From: Paraphaeosphaeria minitans
Taxonomy: Eukaryota > Ascomycota > Dothideomycetes > Pleosporales > Didymosphaeriaceae
Length of the DNA stretch: 64,000 bases
Reading direction: 5' to 3'
NCBI GenBank assembly: GCA_015832175.1
Contig: WJXW01000002.1
Span: forward strand, 248,001 to 312,000
The notes beneath the pieces are model-generated. The model was not told the origin of the DNA, did no database searches, and saw only the letters and a program-made list of their open reading frames with translations. The translations under genes were made by a program, and so were the position numbers. Positions 11,030 to 21,599 of the stretch are shown here, piece by piece. Numbering within the stretch: position 1 is the first letter of the stretch; every line of letters begins with the position of its first letter.

Positions 11030-12260
11030 GACGACAGATGGGCCCGGCGTGAATGGGCGCTGGACGAGCAGCAGCAGCAACGCGGGTGTATGTCGTACAG
11101 AAGTCTGCAGAGGCGGGCAGGACTCGGCTGCTGATGAGCCTATGACAGGGGCGAGGATGGGAGTCGGGACAGGAGAGGCGCGACCTGAGGGCGACTGAGG
11201 GTGTGGTGAGGTGAGGGCTCGGAAAGAAAGCTGGCCGGAGTTCGCTTTTGTTGTTTGCACAGGGCAAGGTGACGATCAAGATTCTTGCCCAACCACAATG
11301 CGACGCGCAACGGAACAGGTGACGTTGACAGACGCAGGCACAAGAGAAGGCCAAGGACTCATGGGCCTGTGTAGATTTCAGCTGCGCAGGATATACACAG
11401 GCTCAGAGGCTGGACGAGCATGCAGTGTGCACATTGCTACCTACCTAGGTACTGTGTACGTTGCCCTGACGCCACGCTCCACTACGCAATGCACCGCCCG
11501 ACCCTGTCCTAGATACGCGCCCAATCACCACTGCGACTCTCCCTGCACCCTTGCCCTTCTCCTTGCGCCCCTGTCCGATGCTCCATCTGAAACGGACCGA
11601 TCTGCCCTGTTGCTTTAAATACTCCTGGGCAAAGTCCGGCAGTCACAAAAAGAAATAGGCGTTAGACCTTACGCCCCCGGAGATTTGGCAGCGGCGCAGT
11701 CCACTTCCGTCCATCCATCCATCCAAGCCCTCTTGCTCGGAGATTTCATGCGACCCGAAGCCTTGGAACACGCCGGGGCCCGTGGAACAGCGCCGGGTCG
11801 GGGTCACCGTCGTGCATTTCCTTTTGCGGGCCGACGTGTCCTTGTCCCAGTCATCACGGCACTGGGCTTGGATTTCGACAGGCGCACTCGAGACTGGCAC
11901 TTGCATATCACGAGATGATGGGTGGAAAGGTTTATCAAGATACCTTGCTGGATACCTATGTGCATAGTGGAGACGCATGTTGCAGTGTGATCGAAGAGAG
12001 CATGTACACTGCTCACGGTTCCCATCAAACCGAAGAAACCATTAACACGGCTCACGGCTCCCATCAAAGAGAGGAACAGAGCATTTACACGGCTCACGAT
12101 TCCCATCAAAAGAGGAGCACAGCATGGACACTGTTCACGGTTCCCATCAAAGGAGGAGCAGAGCATGGACACTACTCACTGCTCCCATCAGACTCAAAAA
12201 GCACAGTCTCTCCATACGCCCAAAGGCCTCAACTTCCCAACCTCGACTCCACACCCTCGC
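11030..12260. other. Intergenic region upstream of the rhomboid gene and downstream of the C2H2 gene
   Basis: 1.2 kb that must hold the rhomboid promoter on the left. The right 260 bases contain a 40-bp minisatellite. Open frames here have no recognisable domain. Confidence 0.4.
12001..12205 (+). repeat. About 40-bp minisatellite, 5 copies
   Basis: Five units of 39-42 bases start at 12001, 12040 and at about 40-base steps after. Each has a CAT..ACAC/ACGG core, then CTCACGGTTCCCATCAAA, then a purine-rich GAGGAG spacer. It ends about 60 bases from the stop codon of the C2H2 gene, so it probably lies in its 3' flank. Confidence 0.9.
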
Positions 12261-13983
12261 CTACCAATGGGCCTGCTCCTTCCTGTGGTTGAACGTACCC
12301 GACGCACCGCCACCACCGATCCGCGCAGCAACCCTGACTGGCTCGCGCCAATCCATCGGCTTGGACGACGTGTACTCCAGATACTTGACCGTCGGCGGCG
12401 TGTACTTTTCCATCTCGCGCGTCTCCGCATTGTACGCCATGACCGTCTCGTTCTGGATGAAGTCGGGTCTCACCTTCTCCTGCACGCTGAGGAAGCCTCC
12501 GGTGAGGCGGTTGAGGAACTTGCCAAAGTCGTCGGCCTTGTTGACCTGGCACTTGCTGCCACGCGACTGGCAGTGGCTCATGAGTGCGGTGATGCTGTCG
12601 AAGTACTTCAGACAGTGGGGGCACTTGGCCCGCGACACGCGGTGGTCGACGAGGATGTGGTCGCGCAGTTCTGTCACGTCGCCGAAGCTTTGTCTGGTGG
12701 GTTCGCTGTTAGCTTCGGATCCGTCTTGATGCATGCTGGTAGAACTCACTCGCACATGAATGGGCAGAAGTACCCCTCGATCATGGTATTGTAGAACCTC
12801 TCCGGATCCCACTCCTTGGCCAGTGGGTCCCAGAACCTCGTGTTGAATATGTTGCCGCCATGAGCTTGCTTCGTCTTCTCATCCACGGCTTCAATGCTGA
12901 ACTCCTTCTGTGGGGCTGCTGTGGCCTTTGCTTGCGGGAACAAGTCCTTGGCCGAACGTCCACCCCAGGCTTTTGCTTGACTGTGAAATATCAGTATATC
13001 TTTAGATAAGGGCGCCACGTCGACGACCTAGGCTTTGCCTTGAATCTTCAAGGCAAACCAGGCACAATCATCACAGCACAGAATGGTGGTTGGACGTACT
13101 GTCTGGGGTTCTGAGTAGTTGCAGCGGAACCTTGCCTCGTGTGACTACCTGAGCCAGCATCGGTACCTCCCAATGACATCCGGCCCATGGCTGAGGTGAC
13201 GGTAGATGATCGAGTAGCAGTCCTGTCTGGAGCAGACAGAGCAGGCCACGGCTCGGCATGAGGAACGTCACCCTGCATGCACTCAGGCTGGATGGCCGGG
13301 TGGTTGACCGCTCTTGCGTCTTCGTGGTCGTCTTCAAGAACGTTCTCGACCTCCACGCCTCCCTCCTCCTCCTGGTCCAGGGATGCATTGTACTGCGACG
13401 TCTTCTGCATAAAGCGGGCGTGGGCTTCACCGCCCGCGAGGAGCTTGGCGACCAAGTGACAGTGAACCACGTGACCCATGAAGGTCTGGCCTGAGATCCT
13501 ATCGCAGTGTCCCTAATTGAAATGCAGCGGTCAGGGCGTAGCTCAAAAGTGACGGCGGGACAAACTCACAAACTCGAGATGCTCAATCAAGAGCGCGGGA
13601 GCAGGAAACACCTCGCCGCATCCGATGCAAGGCAACTTCTGCTTCACCTGGTGAGCCTGCGGTTGTGATTTAGCACGAGCTACGGCACGCCATCCTCCGT
13701 CCCCGACAGACAGACATACCATCTCAGTGTGTCGCTTGAGGCCCAACTCGCTCTTGAATTCCTCACCGCAGATGCGGCAGGCCTTGCCGTGCTTGTCCGG
13801 CGTGAATGCCTTGTGCCGGGCGAGGTCCTCGTACGACTCAAAGTCCATGTCGCATTTAGGACAATAGTCATGGTCGTCGTCCTCCTTCTTATGCCCTTTG
13901 AGCTGCTTCTCCGTGTCGAAGCTCGCCGCGCATCCGGCGAAGGTGCACTTGAAGGCTTTGATCGGCTCCAGAGGGGCAGGCAT
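12261..13983 (-). CDS. C2H2 zinc-finger protein, multi-finger
   Basis: Probable nucleic-acid-binding protein of unknown target. Five exons on the minus strand, 13720-13983, 13570-13656, 13100-13512, 12750-12980 and 12261-12693, give 475 residues. The N-terminus packs several fingers: CTFAGCAASFDTEKQLKGHK, YCPKCDMDFESYEDLARHK, CRICGEEFKSELGLKRH, CIGCGEVFPAPALLIEHLEF and GHCDRISGQTFMGHVVHCH. A Ser/Thr-rich linker (residues about 180-255) separates these from a second zinc module, FCPFMCEQSFGDVTELRDH then CPHCLKYFDSITALMSHC. The C-terminal 90 residues have conserved-looking KYTPPTVKYLEYTSSKPMDW. The finger spacing is irregular, not the tandem TGEKP type of classical DNA-binding factors, so RNA or protein binding is possible. 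I do not recognise a named orthologue. Confidence 0.85.
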
Positions 13984-14525
13984 GACGCGCGGTACCTATC
14001 GCCAGAGATCGAGGTGCTTTTGGATCGTCTGAAGAGTAGGGCTAGGTTGCAGAGGGAGAGCAGCGGAAAGTCGGTAGGAGGTCACAAGGCAAGGTTTCGA
14101 CTGAAGAAGAGATGGTTGGAGAGTAAGCGGGCTTTTGTAGTCTGGAGGGGCAAGGCCCGGGTGAAAACAGTATCAGGCAACGATCCAGGTAAGAGAGTGA
14201 TGGTGGGCGTTTGTGAGATGAAGGAGAGGCTCCAGTGATGTGAGTGAAGCTGGAATTCAAGGGGCCCAAGGCGACTAGGACAAGCGCATGTCGCACTAAG
14301 TGGGAAGGAAGTGCAAACGGAAAGGAAAGCACGCACACGCGATATTGCTGTCGCAATCATACATCGACTGATACAGTACCAGGTCAAACGTCTGAGTGCA
14401 AGCAACCACGTTTTGTTCACCCTGGGGTAGCACGCTGTACTCTGACTTATGTTCTAGTGAGGCGAAAATCTTTTGGAATAATGTGTATTGGATTACATGC
14501 TCCTACTAACATGCGAGATGCCGAT
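13984..14525. other. Intergenic region between C2H2 gene and cyanase gene
   Basis: 542 bases, holding the C2H2 promoter next to 13984 and the 3' flank of cyanase. I see no gene in it. Confidence 0.4.
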
Positions 14526-15371
14526 CTAAAATCGGGAGTAAGGTAGCCTAAAGTATTTTTTATGTCAGCGTGTGAAACTCTCTCAAAGCCCCAGTATCCG
14601 TCGAATTCCGCTACCGGATGAGAGAGAAACTCGTTTGCATTGCGGCGGCCGATGACTTACCATTTACCTCTCAACGTGATCACAGCCCATTCCCCCTTCT
14701 CATCCGTCTCCTTCTCAATCTTCGTCGAGAAGCTGATAGCGGACATGATCCCGTCGCCGAACTTCTCGTTGAGCACCGCTTTGTACGCATATCCGTAGTT
14801 CTGGATGACCTCGAACAGACGGTAGATCAAGGGCTCCTTGGGCGGCATCTCCATGGTCCGGCCGCGATCTGGGAAGCCCGCGAGCTGTGTCTCGAGCGTC
14901 TCGTGGGGAATGTCGAGAATCTGCGAAAGCTTCTTGATGTCTTCGGTCGAAGCCGTGGCCTGGCCGTAGAACAGCGCGGCAATGGCGACTTCATCGCGGC
15001 CCAGCTCCTTTGCAATGGCCTCGAACGATAGGTTCTTCTGCTTCTTGGCTTCGAAGAGTGTTGGGGAGGATGCGGGAAGGCGGGGGATGAGCGAGGTCTG
15101 TCACGATCAGCTTGATCTTCATGCACGATGGGAACCAAAACAAAGGTTTGGGAGCGCAACGTTGTGCTCGGACAAGGCGTGATGGCTTTTGATGGGAGGT
15201 ATCCTCAGTACGTACATCAAGCGTCGCAATTGGATGGCTGGCCACTCTGGTAGATTGGAATTGTCGAGAAACTGTATAGGTTACAGATGGTCGTGCGAAA
15301 GCTGAGGTGATGGGTGCAATGGTACGAGGCGCGAATCGGGTGGAGAGAGCAAGGCGAGGAATAGATGCCAT
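14526..15371 (-). CDS. cyn1: Cyanate hydratase (cyanase) with N-terminal leader
   Basis: Catalyses bicarbonate-dependent breakdown of cyanate to ammonia and CO2; the enzyme is a decamer. Three exons on the minus strand, 15216-15371, 14661-15097 and 14526-14547, give 204 residues. Catalytic Arg145, Glu148 and Ser171 sit in [20 protein letters not shown] and [13 protein letters not shown] with the same spacing as Arg96/Glu99/Ser122 of the E. coli enzyme. The 22-nt last exon adds LPYSRF after GKW, the expected C-terminus; without it the frame stops early. The N-terminal helical domain reads [20 protein letters not shown]. Exon 1 adds 52 residues absent from ordinary cyanases (about 150-165 residues). 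This leader is Arg/Ser/Ala-rich and lacks acidic residues up to about position 51, like a mitochondrial presequence. The enzyme call is very sure; the leader and its start are less so. Confidence 0.93.
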
Positions 15372-16197
15372 GTTGGTCGATGCAGGGACGGTGGTTGTCT
15401 AGCTATCAGAGTGCTATATGCTGAGGAGGTGGTGTGTAGAAGCGGGGATGGCCGGATGAGATGCGAATATAAGTACTGGTGCAAAAATTGAGGATACGCC
15501 TAGTAGTTCTATCGTTTATTCAGTTGAGGGTTGTAAACAAAGCATTAAATAGAGTGAGTCTCGAGCTACTAGAAGGCAGTTGAACCTGTCATACTGGGCA
15601 TGCTGAGTTTCGCATACGTCACCGATCAATAGCCCCTGTGCATACGCAGCGGCACGTTATTACAGACCTGGACTTGGACCCTTGATTGTAGCTCGATTGG
15701 TATCCGCGGCGCCGATGCTGGTCTCCCGTGTCAAGGTGAAGGTCGGCAATGAGCTTGCCAGCAAACGAAGCAAACAGGGACAACCAAAAGACTGCTCTGC
15801 AATGTGCGTCTGCAGCTCGGACCTGATGCTGCAAGGTTGGCGCGAGAGGCTGTCCAGGAGGTGGAGGCAGCGCGGAGTGGGGCAATTGAGGGGCAGGCCC
15901 GAAGAGGAACAACATCTACACAAACTGTCACCATACCAAATCGCGATCAGATACCTGCGTCGTCTCAGGCTCTCTGGCTGATTCAATTCTCCTCTATAGG
16001 CTCGAGATCTGGCAGAGTCTCGTTCGTCTGCGATGTGAAAATCCCTGCTTGCACGAATCACGACCCCTGTCCAAGCTGAAGCACGATGACGAGGCGGGGT
16101 TGAGTGGATCTTCACCGACAACCCCAAGCTTCAGCTCCAGTACTCAAATCCACTTTCTTCCTAGATCGCCGTTGCAGGAGCTGAGCTTCAGCAAATT
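15372..16197. other. Divergent intergenic region cyanase / phospholipase D
   Basis: 826 bases between divergent start codons, presumably holding both promoters. Open frames on both strands show no domain. Confidence 0.4.
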
Positions 16198-19100
16198 ATG
16201 GCCCACAACCGCCGCGACGACGACCTGGCGTATGGGGATCACTATGGCCAGCAGCAGGAGGGCGAGGACGGAGAGCGTGGCTTCATCGGCGACATGGGCC
16301 GGCGCGTGTTCGGAGGCCAGAAGGAGGTGAGTACCCTCCCGATACAGTAAATCTCGCTCGTATACTGTCCAATGTGAGGACGACCTGTCAATTGGGCAGC
16401 AGGCTACATCTTTCACCGTGGCTGCACACAAACCATATCGCATCATCTTCATCGCTAACCGTGGTATAGAACACGCAGCAAGGCTCGCATGGTGCTGGTG
16501 GACATGGGCTCTTCGACAAACTGCACAGCGTCCTCCACGAAGTCGCATCGGACATCAAGGACAAGGTCTCGGGCAAGGATGACCACCCGGCGGGAAACCA
16601 GGGCAATTATGGCCAGCAGAGCAACCAAGGGCCAAGCCAGGAGTACCACAACCAGCATCGTTTCATGAGCTTCGCGCCAGAGCGACAGGGCAACGACATC
16701 AAGTGGTAAGTTTGCAGCCCATGTGTCAGGAAACGACTGTGCTAATCTTCACCTCCAGGTACGTTGATGGATGCGGTATGTCTTCCAAATACACATGCTT
16801 GACTATCCTGACTTGACCAAGGTTACATGTATGCCGTGTCTCTAGCTATCGAACGCGCACGCGAGTCGATCTGGATCCTGGACTGGTGGTTGTCACCAGA
16901 GCTGTACCTCCGACGACCTCCAGCAAAGAATCAACAGTACCGAATTGATCGCATGCTACAAGCTGCCGCTCAGCGCGGAGTAAAAATCAACATCATTGTG
17001 TACAAGGAGGTGACTCAGGCCTTGACTCGTAAGTACTTAAATCCATCATTACCCGATTATCTGCACTCTCTTCTCCCTAGGTCCACGGACCCCTTCACGA
17101 AAGGGCTTACGAGAATTGGCCTCGATGTTATCTTTAAGTCTTTGGAAGAAACTGAAACGACGGACCCGCTGATTAAACCTCCTATCACAGTTTCTTCGGC
17201 TCATACAAAGCATGCTTTGGAGGCGCTTCACCCCAATATTGGCGTCTTTAGACATCCAGATCATTTGCCGGATGCAGCTGTTCTTGGAGGCTCCCTTATT
17301 CAATCGTTGCAGAACATATCCTTCAGTCCTGCTAAGTTGGCACAAATGCCCGGAGATAGCCTGAAGGCGATCTACGGCGCGCATGATGAAACTGTACTAT
17401 ACTGGGCGCACCACGAAAAGCTTTGCCTGGTCGATGGTGAGATTGCGTTTATGGGCGGACTGGATCTCTGCTACGGTCGATGGGATACAAACCAGCATCC
17501 CATCGCCGACGCTCACCCGGGTAACCTAGATCGTATTGTTTTCCCTGGACAAGATTTCAATAATGCTCGCATCTTGGGTAAGCAGATTTATCTCCAGATG
17601 ATTTCTCCTGGGCTAACGCAGCCTGCCCATAGACTTCCAGGACGTCCCCAACTGGGAGAACAACAAACTGGATCGAACGCAAAGCTCGCGCATGGGTTGG
17701 TCCGATGTGTCGCTTTCGTTCGCAGGACCGTCTGTGCAAGATTTGAGGACGCACTTCAGCCAGCGCTGGAACTTCATTTACGATGAGAAATACAGCAAGA
17801 AAGACACCCGTTATGCAAGGCTGCCAGACACCAGCAGTGGCGCCCAACAAGGCGGTACATACCCTCCACCACCTCAACGCCGAGGATTCGACGACGAAGA
17901 AGAAGGAGAAAGAGGAAGAGAGCGCGGATTCGGTGGCAATGACGAAGGCCAAGAAGGCGAACGTGGCTTGTTCGGTCGTGCTGAAGGTAGAGGCGACGGT
18001 TTCCGTGGGCTATACAACCGAGCCCAGGAAGAATTCGGCCGTTACGGGCACCACGGAGAAGGACACCAGCAACGATATCAATCGCACGCAGAGCATGGAT
18101 CTCAGCGAGGACGGGCAGATTGCCAGCTCACGCGAAGCTCCGCGAAATGGAGTCACAACATCTCGACTGAGCACTCTATTCAAAATGCTTACTGCGAAGT
18201 TATCAGAAACAGCAAGCATTTCGTATACATCGAGAACCAGTTCTTTATTACTGCAACTGGCAACCAGCAAAAGCCGGTTAAGAACCAGGTTGGAGCAGCA
18301 ATCGTTGAGCGTATCATACGAGCCGCTCGCAACGGCGAGAGGTAAGACCTTCTTTGTCTACCCTGCCTGAAATGGCCCAAAGCAAGATAATTTATTACTA
18401 AATTGAGGAGTTCCACGTACTAACATGCTGCTTAGGTATAAGATGTTTGTCGTGATGCCATCCGTACCTGCATTTGCGGGTGACTTGAAGTCAGACGATG
18501 CTCTCGGCACGCGCGCTATCATGGAATTCCAGTACAACTCCATCAACCGTGGTGGAAACTCCATCTACGAGGAAATATCAAAGGCGGGCTTTAACCCCGT
18601 AGACTACATTCGCTTCTACAACCTGCGAAACTACGATCGCATCAACGCCAGTGGGGTCATGCGCACCGCAGAAGAACAAAGTGGAGTATCCTATGGGCAG
18701 GCCAGCGAGGGCTACGATGCCACTCAAGAAGCTAACCGCGGCGACTTCCAAGGCACGCGTGGGTTCCAGGGAGAGGGCGAGCGTGGCTACCAGCCATATC
18801 GCCCACCTCCGACAGCCGATTATGGGGTCTATGAGATGGACGGTTCCTCAAGCTACGGCCAGAACCAAGGCCAAGGGCCGAGCCAGGGCTACGGTCAGGG
18901 CCAGGGTCAGGGCTACGGCCAGGGCCAGGGTCAAGGCTACGGCCAAGATTCAGGCTATGGCTCTCAATATCAGACCAGGCCGGATAACAGACCGGACGAG
19001 TACAAGCGAGACGACTACAACAAGTACCAACAGGCTGCCTCTCAGATCGGAGGTCGCCAAGGGCTTGGTGATGGACGTTGGGACTCTGTCAGCGAGGTTA

Positions 19101-19976
19101 GTGATATTCGATGACTTATAATGGAAGACGTGACAGCTGACTTCTCATAGTGCTACATGCTGGGCGGTGAGGACATCCGTAATGTACCTTGGGAGGGTGG
19201 TAGGATGGACGAGATCGATGCCTTTGTTTCCGAAGAGCTGTACATTCACAGCAAGGTGAGTACCCCCCTGACATCATGGTTGGAGAACTAACATTTGTTA
19301 GCTCCTAATTGCAGACGACCAGGTCGTAATTTGCGGATCTGCCAACTTGAACGACCGCTCCCAGCTCGGTGACCACGACTCCGAGATCGCCGTCATTGTG
19401 CGTGACAATGACACAGTCGAATCGTACATGGACGGCCGCGAATGGCGGGCTGCCAGATTTGCTGCCTCTTTGCGTCGGCAGATTTTCCGCAAGCACCTTG
19501 GTCTGCTTAAACCACAGAACCCTGAGCGACCGGACGAAAACTTCCAGCCGATTGGCGTGCCGAATGTCTACGACTGGGGCTCAGAGGAAGACCGCCGAGT
19601 CGTTGATCCGCTCTCCGAAGATTTCCAGAACTTCTGGAACTGGCGAGCAAAGGAGAACACCGATGCCTTCGGCAAGGTCTTTCACCCGGTACCCTCAGAT
19701 GAAGTTCGAAACTGGAGCCAGTACGATGCGTACTATTCTCGCTTCTTTGCCCAGGATCAGGGTGACAAGCAGAACAAGAAGCCGAGCTTGTACAAGATCG
19801 GCCATGTAGTGGCGGAGAACTTTAGCCAGGGCGAGCAAGGTATACGTGAGGTGAAGGAGATCCTATCTACGATCAGAGGAACTCTGGTGGAAATGCCGCT
19901 CTTGTTCCTCAAAGACGAGGATATCGCACAGGAGGGTGTTAGTCTTAATGCTTTCACTGAAGAGATTTATACGTAA
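16198..19976 (+). CDS. Phospholipase D
   Basis: Hydrolyses phosphatidylcholine to phosphatidic acid and choline. My nine-exon model is 16198-16326, 16470-16705, 16759-16775, 16822-17028, 17191-17577, 17633-18341, 18436-19096, 19151-19255 and 19302-19976, giving about 1006-1041 residues (1041 by my phase count). Exon 3 is only 17 nt and joins DIKW to YVDGCGYMYAVSLAIERARE. HKD motif 1 is HHEKLCLVDGEIAFMGGLDL (His about 270). HKD motif 2 is HSKLLIADDQVVICGSANLN (His about 815), split by intron 8. Other PLD hallmarks are SIWILDWWLSPELYLRRP and YIENQFFITAT. There is no PX or PH domain, unlike yeast Spo14. The C-terminal half carries a Gly/Gln/Tyr repeat insertion near residues 700-745. The intron 17029-17190 is 162 bases with no stop in frame. 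Confidence 0.9.
18885..18960 (+). repeat. In-frame GQGQGYGQ coding repeat in phospholipase D
   Basis: Tandem CAGGGCCAGGGTCAGGGCTACGGC-like units encode Gly-Gln-Gly-Tyr repeats between two conserved PLD segments. The unit length is a multiple of three, so copy changes keep the frame. Confidence 0.9.
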
Positions 19977-20449
19977 GCTCCGGGACGAGACGGTCGAATT
20001 GGATAGGTATTTCCAGTTTGAATATTTCAATGTTTACCAGACTCCTTTAGTGAGTATTCCAGTCAAGTTAATACCGTTGTGCTCTCATCTCGTCTCTGCA
20101 ACTACGCACGTGATTTTCCTGCTTCTATTTCATGTCCTGGCCTCCGCCAATGGATATGCTCGAGAACAGTGTCCAGCCATCTCTCCTTCCGTTATTACAC
20201 ACGCTGCCTTGTCATCTGCCGTGTTGTTTGCTACCACTACCGACCACTCACCAACCCCACGATCGTTTGCGACGCACAACGCACGTCACGTACGCCCTGT
20301 ACACCCCCCGCTATCCCATAACGCAAAACAACCATGTACTCTAAACCTCCAGCCCACAATCAAGCTTCTACTCTCCAACTCGAACTCGTTTTGCTCGAAC
20401 TCGTTCAAAACGATACCCTCACAACAATACAGTCCCCCCAACCCCCAAC
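19977..20449. other. Intergenic region after phospholipase D
   Basis: 473 bases; C- and A-rich towards the right, compatible with a leader of the next gene. I see no other feature. Confidence 0.35.
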
Positions 20450-21055
20450 ATGCTCCACCGCAACATGTCCCATCCCACACCCAACGTTCGCGGGGAAGAC
20501 GAAACAGAGCTGCAATACCTCATCAACATCATTGAGAGCAAGTCGCTCCTTCCCCCCCTACCGCAAAATCAAACACCTCTAACATCGCTAGCCACAGCCC
20601 TGTCCTACCAACTCGCCCCCGTCCCGCAAAAACACCCCGCCGTGCTCCTCGGCCGGCATCCGAAGCCTCACAACCCGTCGCCGACTTACATCGCCGCCGT
20701 GTACAGCATGTCGAAGGGCGGAGCGAGGGCGTTGGAGATGGGGCCGGAGACGGGGGAGAGTAGGAAGGAGGCGCTGAGGCGGCTGCTGGAGGTTGTGGAG
20801 GGGGAGGTGGGGAGGGGGATGGTGCGGGATGGGCGGAGGAAGGAATCGGGGCAGGGGCAGATGGCGGCGCCGGGTTCGGTGGCGGCCAGGCTGGCGGATA
20901 TGGGGACGGTGGGTGGAGCGGGTGGGACGGCCGGGATGAGGGGAGAAGGTTTTGGGGAGGTAAGGGGGAGGGGCGATGGCGGTGCGGGTGGTTGGACAAG
21001 GGGAAGAGAGGATGCGGATCGAGGGGCGAGGAGGGAGGGCGGTGGGGAGCGTTGA
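20450..21055 (+). CDS. Hypothetical protein, Gly/Arg-rich C-terminus
   Basis: Single-exon frame of 201 residues; I do not recognise the family. The first 110 residues look like a folded or helical segment (TELQYLINIIESKSLLPPL, SYQLAPVPQKHPAVLLGRHP, RKEALRRLLEVVEGEVGRGM). The last 90 residues are Gly/Arg/Asp-rich and probably disordered. The coding strand is extremely purine-rich from 20710 on. The opposite frame (20529-21185) is a proline-rich shadow. ATG 20450 is the first in frame; a second Met five codons later is possible. Support is codon pattern and length only. Confidence 0.5.
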   Translation: MLHRNMSHPTPNVRGEDETELQYLINIIESKSLLPPLPQNQTPLTSLATALSYQLAPVPQKHPAVLLGRHPKPHNPSPTYIAAVYSMSKGGARALEMGPETGESRKEALRRLLEVVEGEVGRGMVRDGRRKESGQGQMAAPGSVAARLADMGTVGGAGGTAGMRGEGFGEVRGRGDGGAGGWTRGREDADRGARREGGGER

Positions 21056-21599
21056 GCACCCATGAGACTCCTGCTCGGTGGATAGGTATCCTGCTGTTGG
21101 TCCATCGTTTTCTCTCACACAACCAGCTTGCAAACCCCACTCCCCTATTCAAAACGTACTCCCCTTCGTCAGCCTCCTCGTCCACCCCCTCCCCACTCTA
21201 ACAATCCTCTCCTCCCCCTTCGCCGCAACCAACGCCCCCCCCCCTCCCCCCTCCTCCTCCGTATGCGGCAACGGTCCTCAGACCAGAGGATATAGTGGAG
21301 TAGGGTTGATGCGGCTCGATGTCGTTCATGTTGTTTCTTTACCTACTGAAACGGTGGTGGGAGTTTGGGGGCCGCCGAGTGAGGCGCAGGACTCGGCGAG
21401 ACGACTCCTCCCAACGCCATCCCGCATTTCCAGACATGTGCCAGATGGCTTGCTGCATTTAGGGCAATGATTCATACATTTATTCACAAATAAGAAGTGG
21501 TTTCGAAAATGCGGCATAGCAGATGCCACCCGTCCGATTGATAGCAGAACTAGGAACCGCCTCTTCAAGTTCATAACCTCAACGAACTGTCAGCATGGC
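21056..21599. other. Intergenic region, convergent 3' ends
   Basis: 544 bases between the hypothetical gene and the decarboxylase; includes C-rich runs near 21230-21260. No gene seen. Confidence 0.4.

Noticed and set aside
20529..21185. 218-codon Pro-rich minus-strand frame
   Set aside because: It is the complement of the purine-rich hypothetical gene; composition is explained by that bias.
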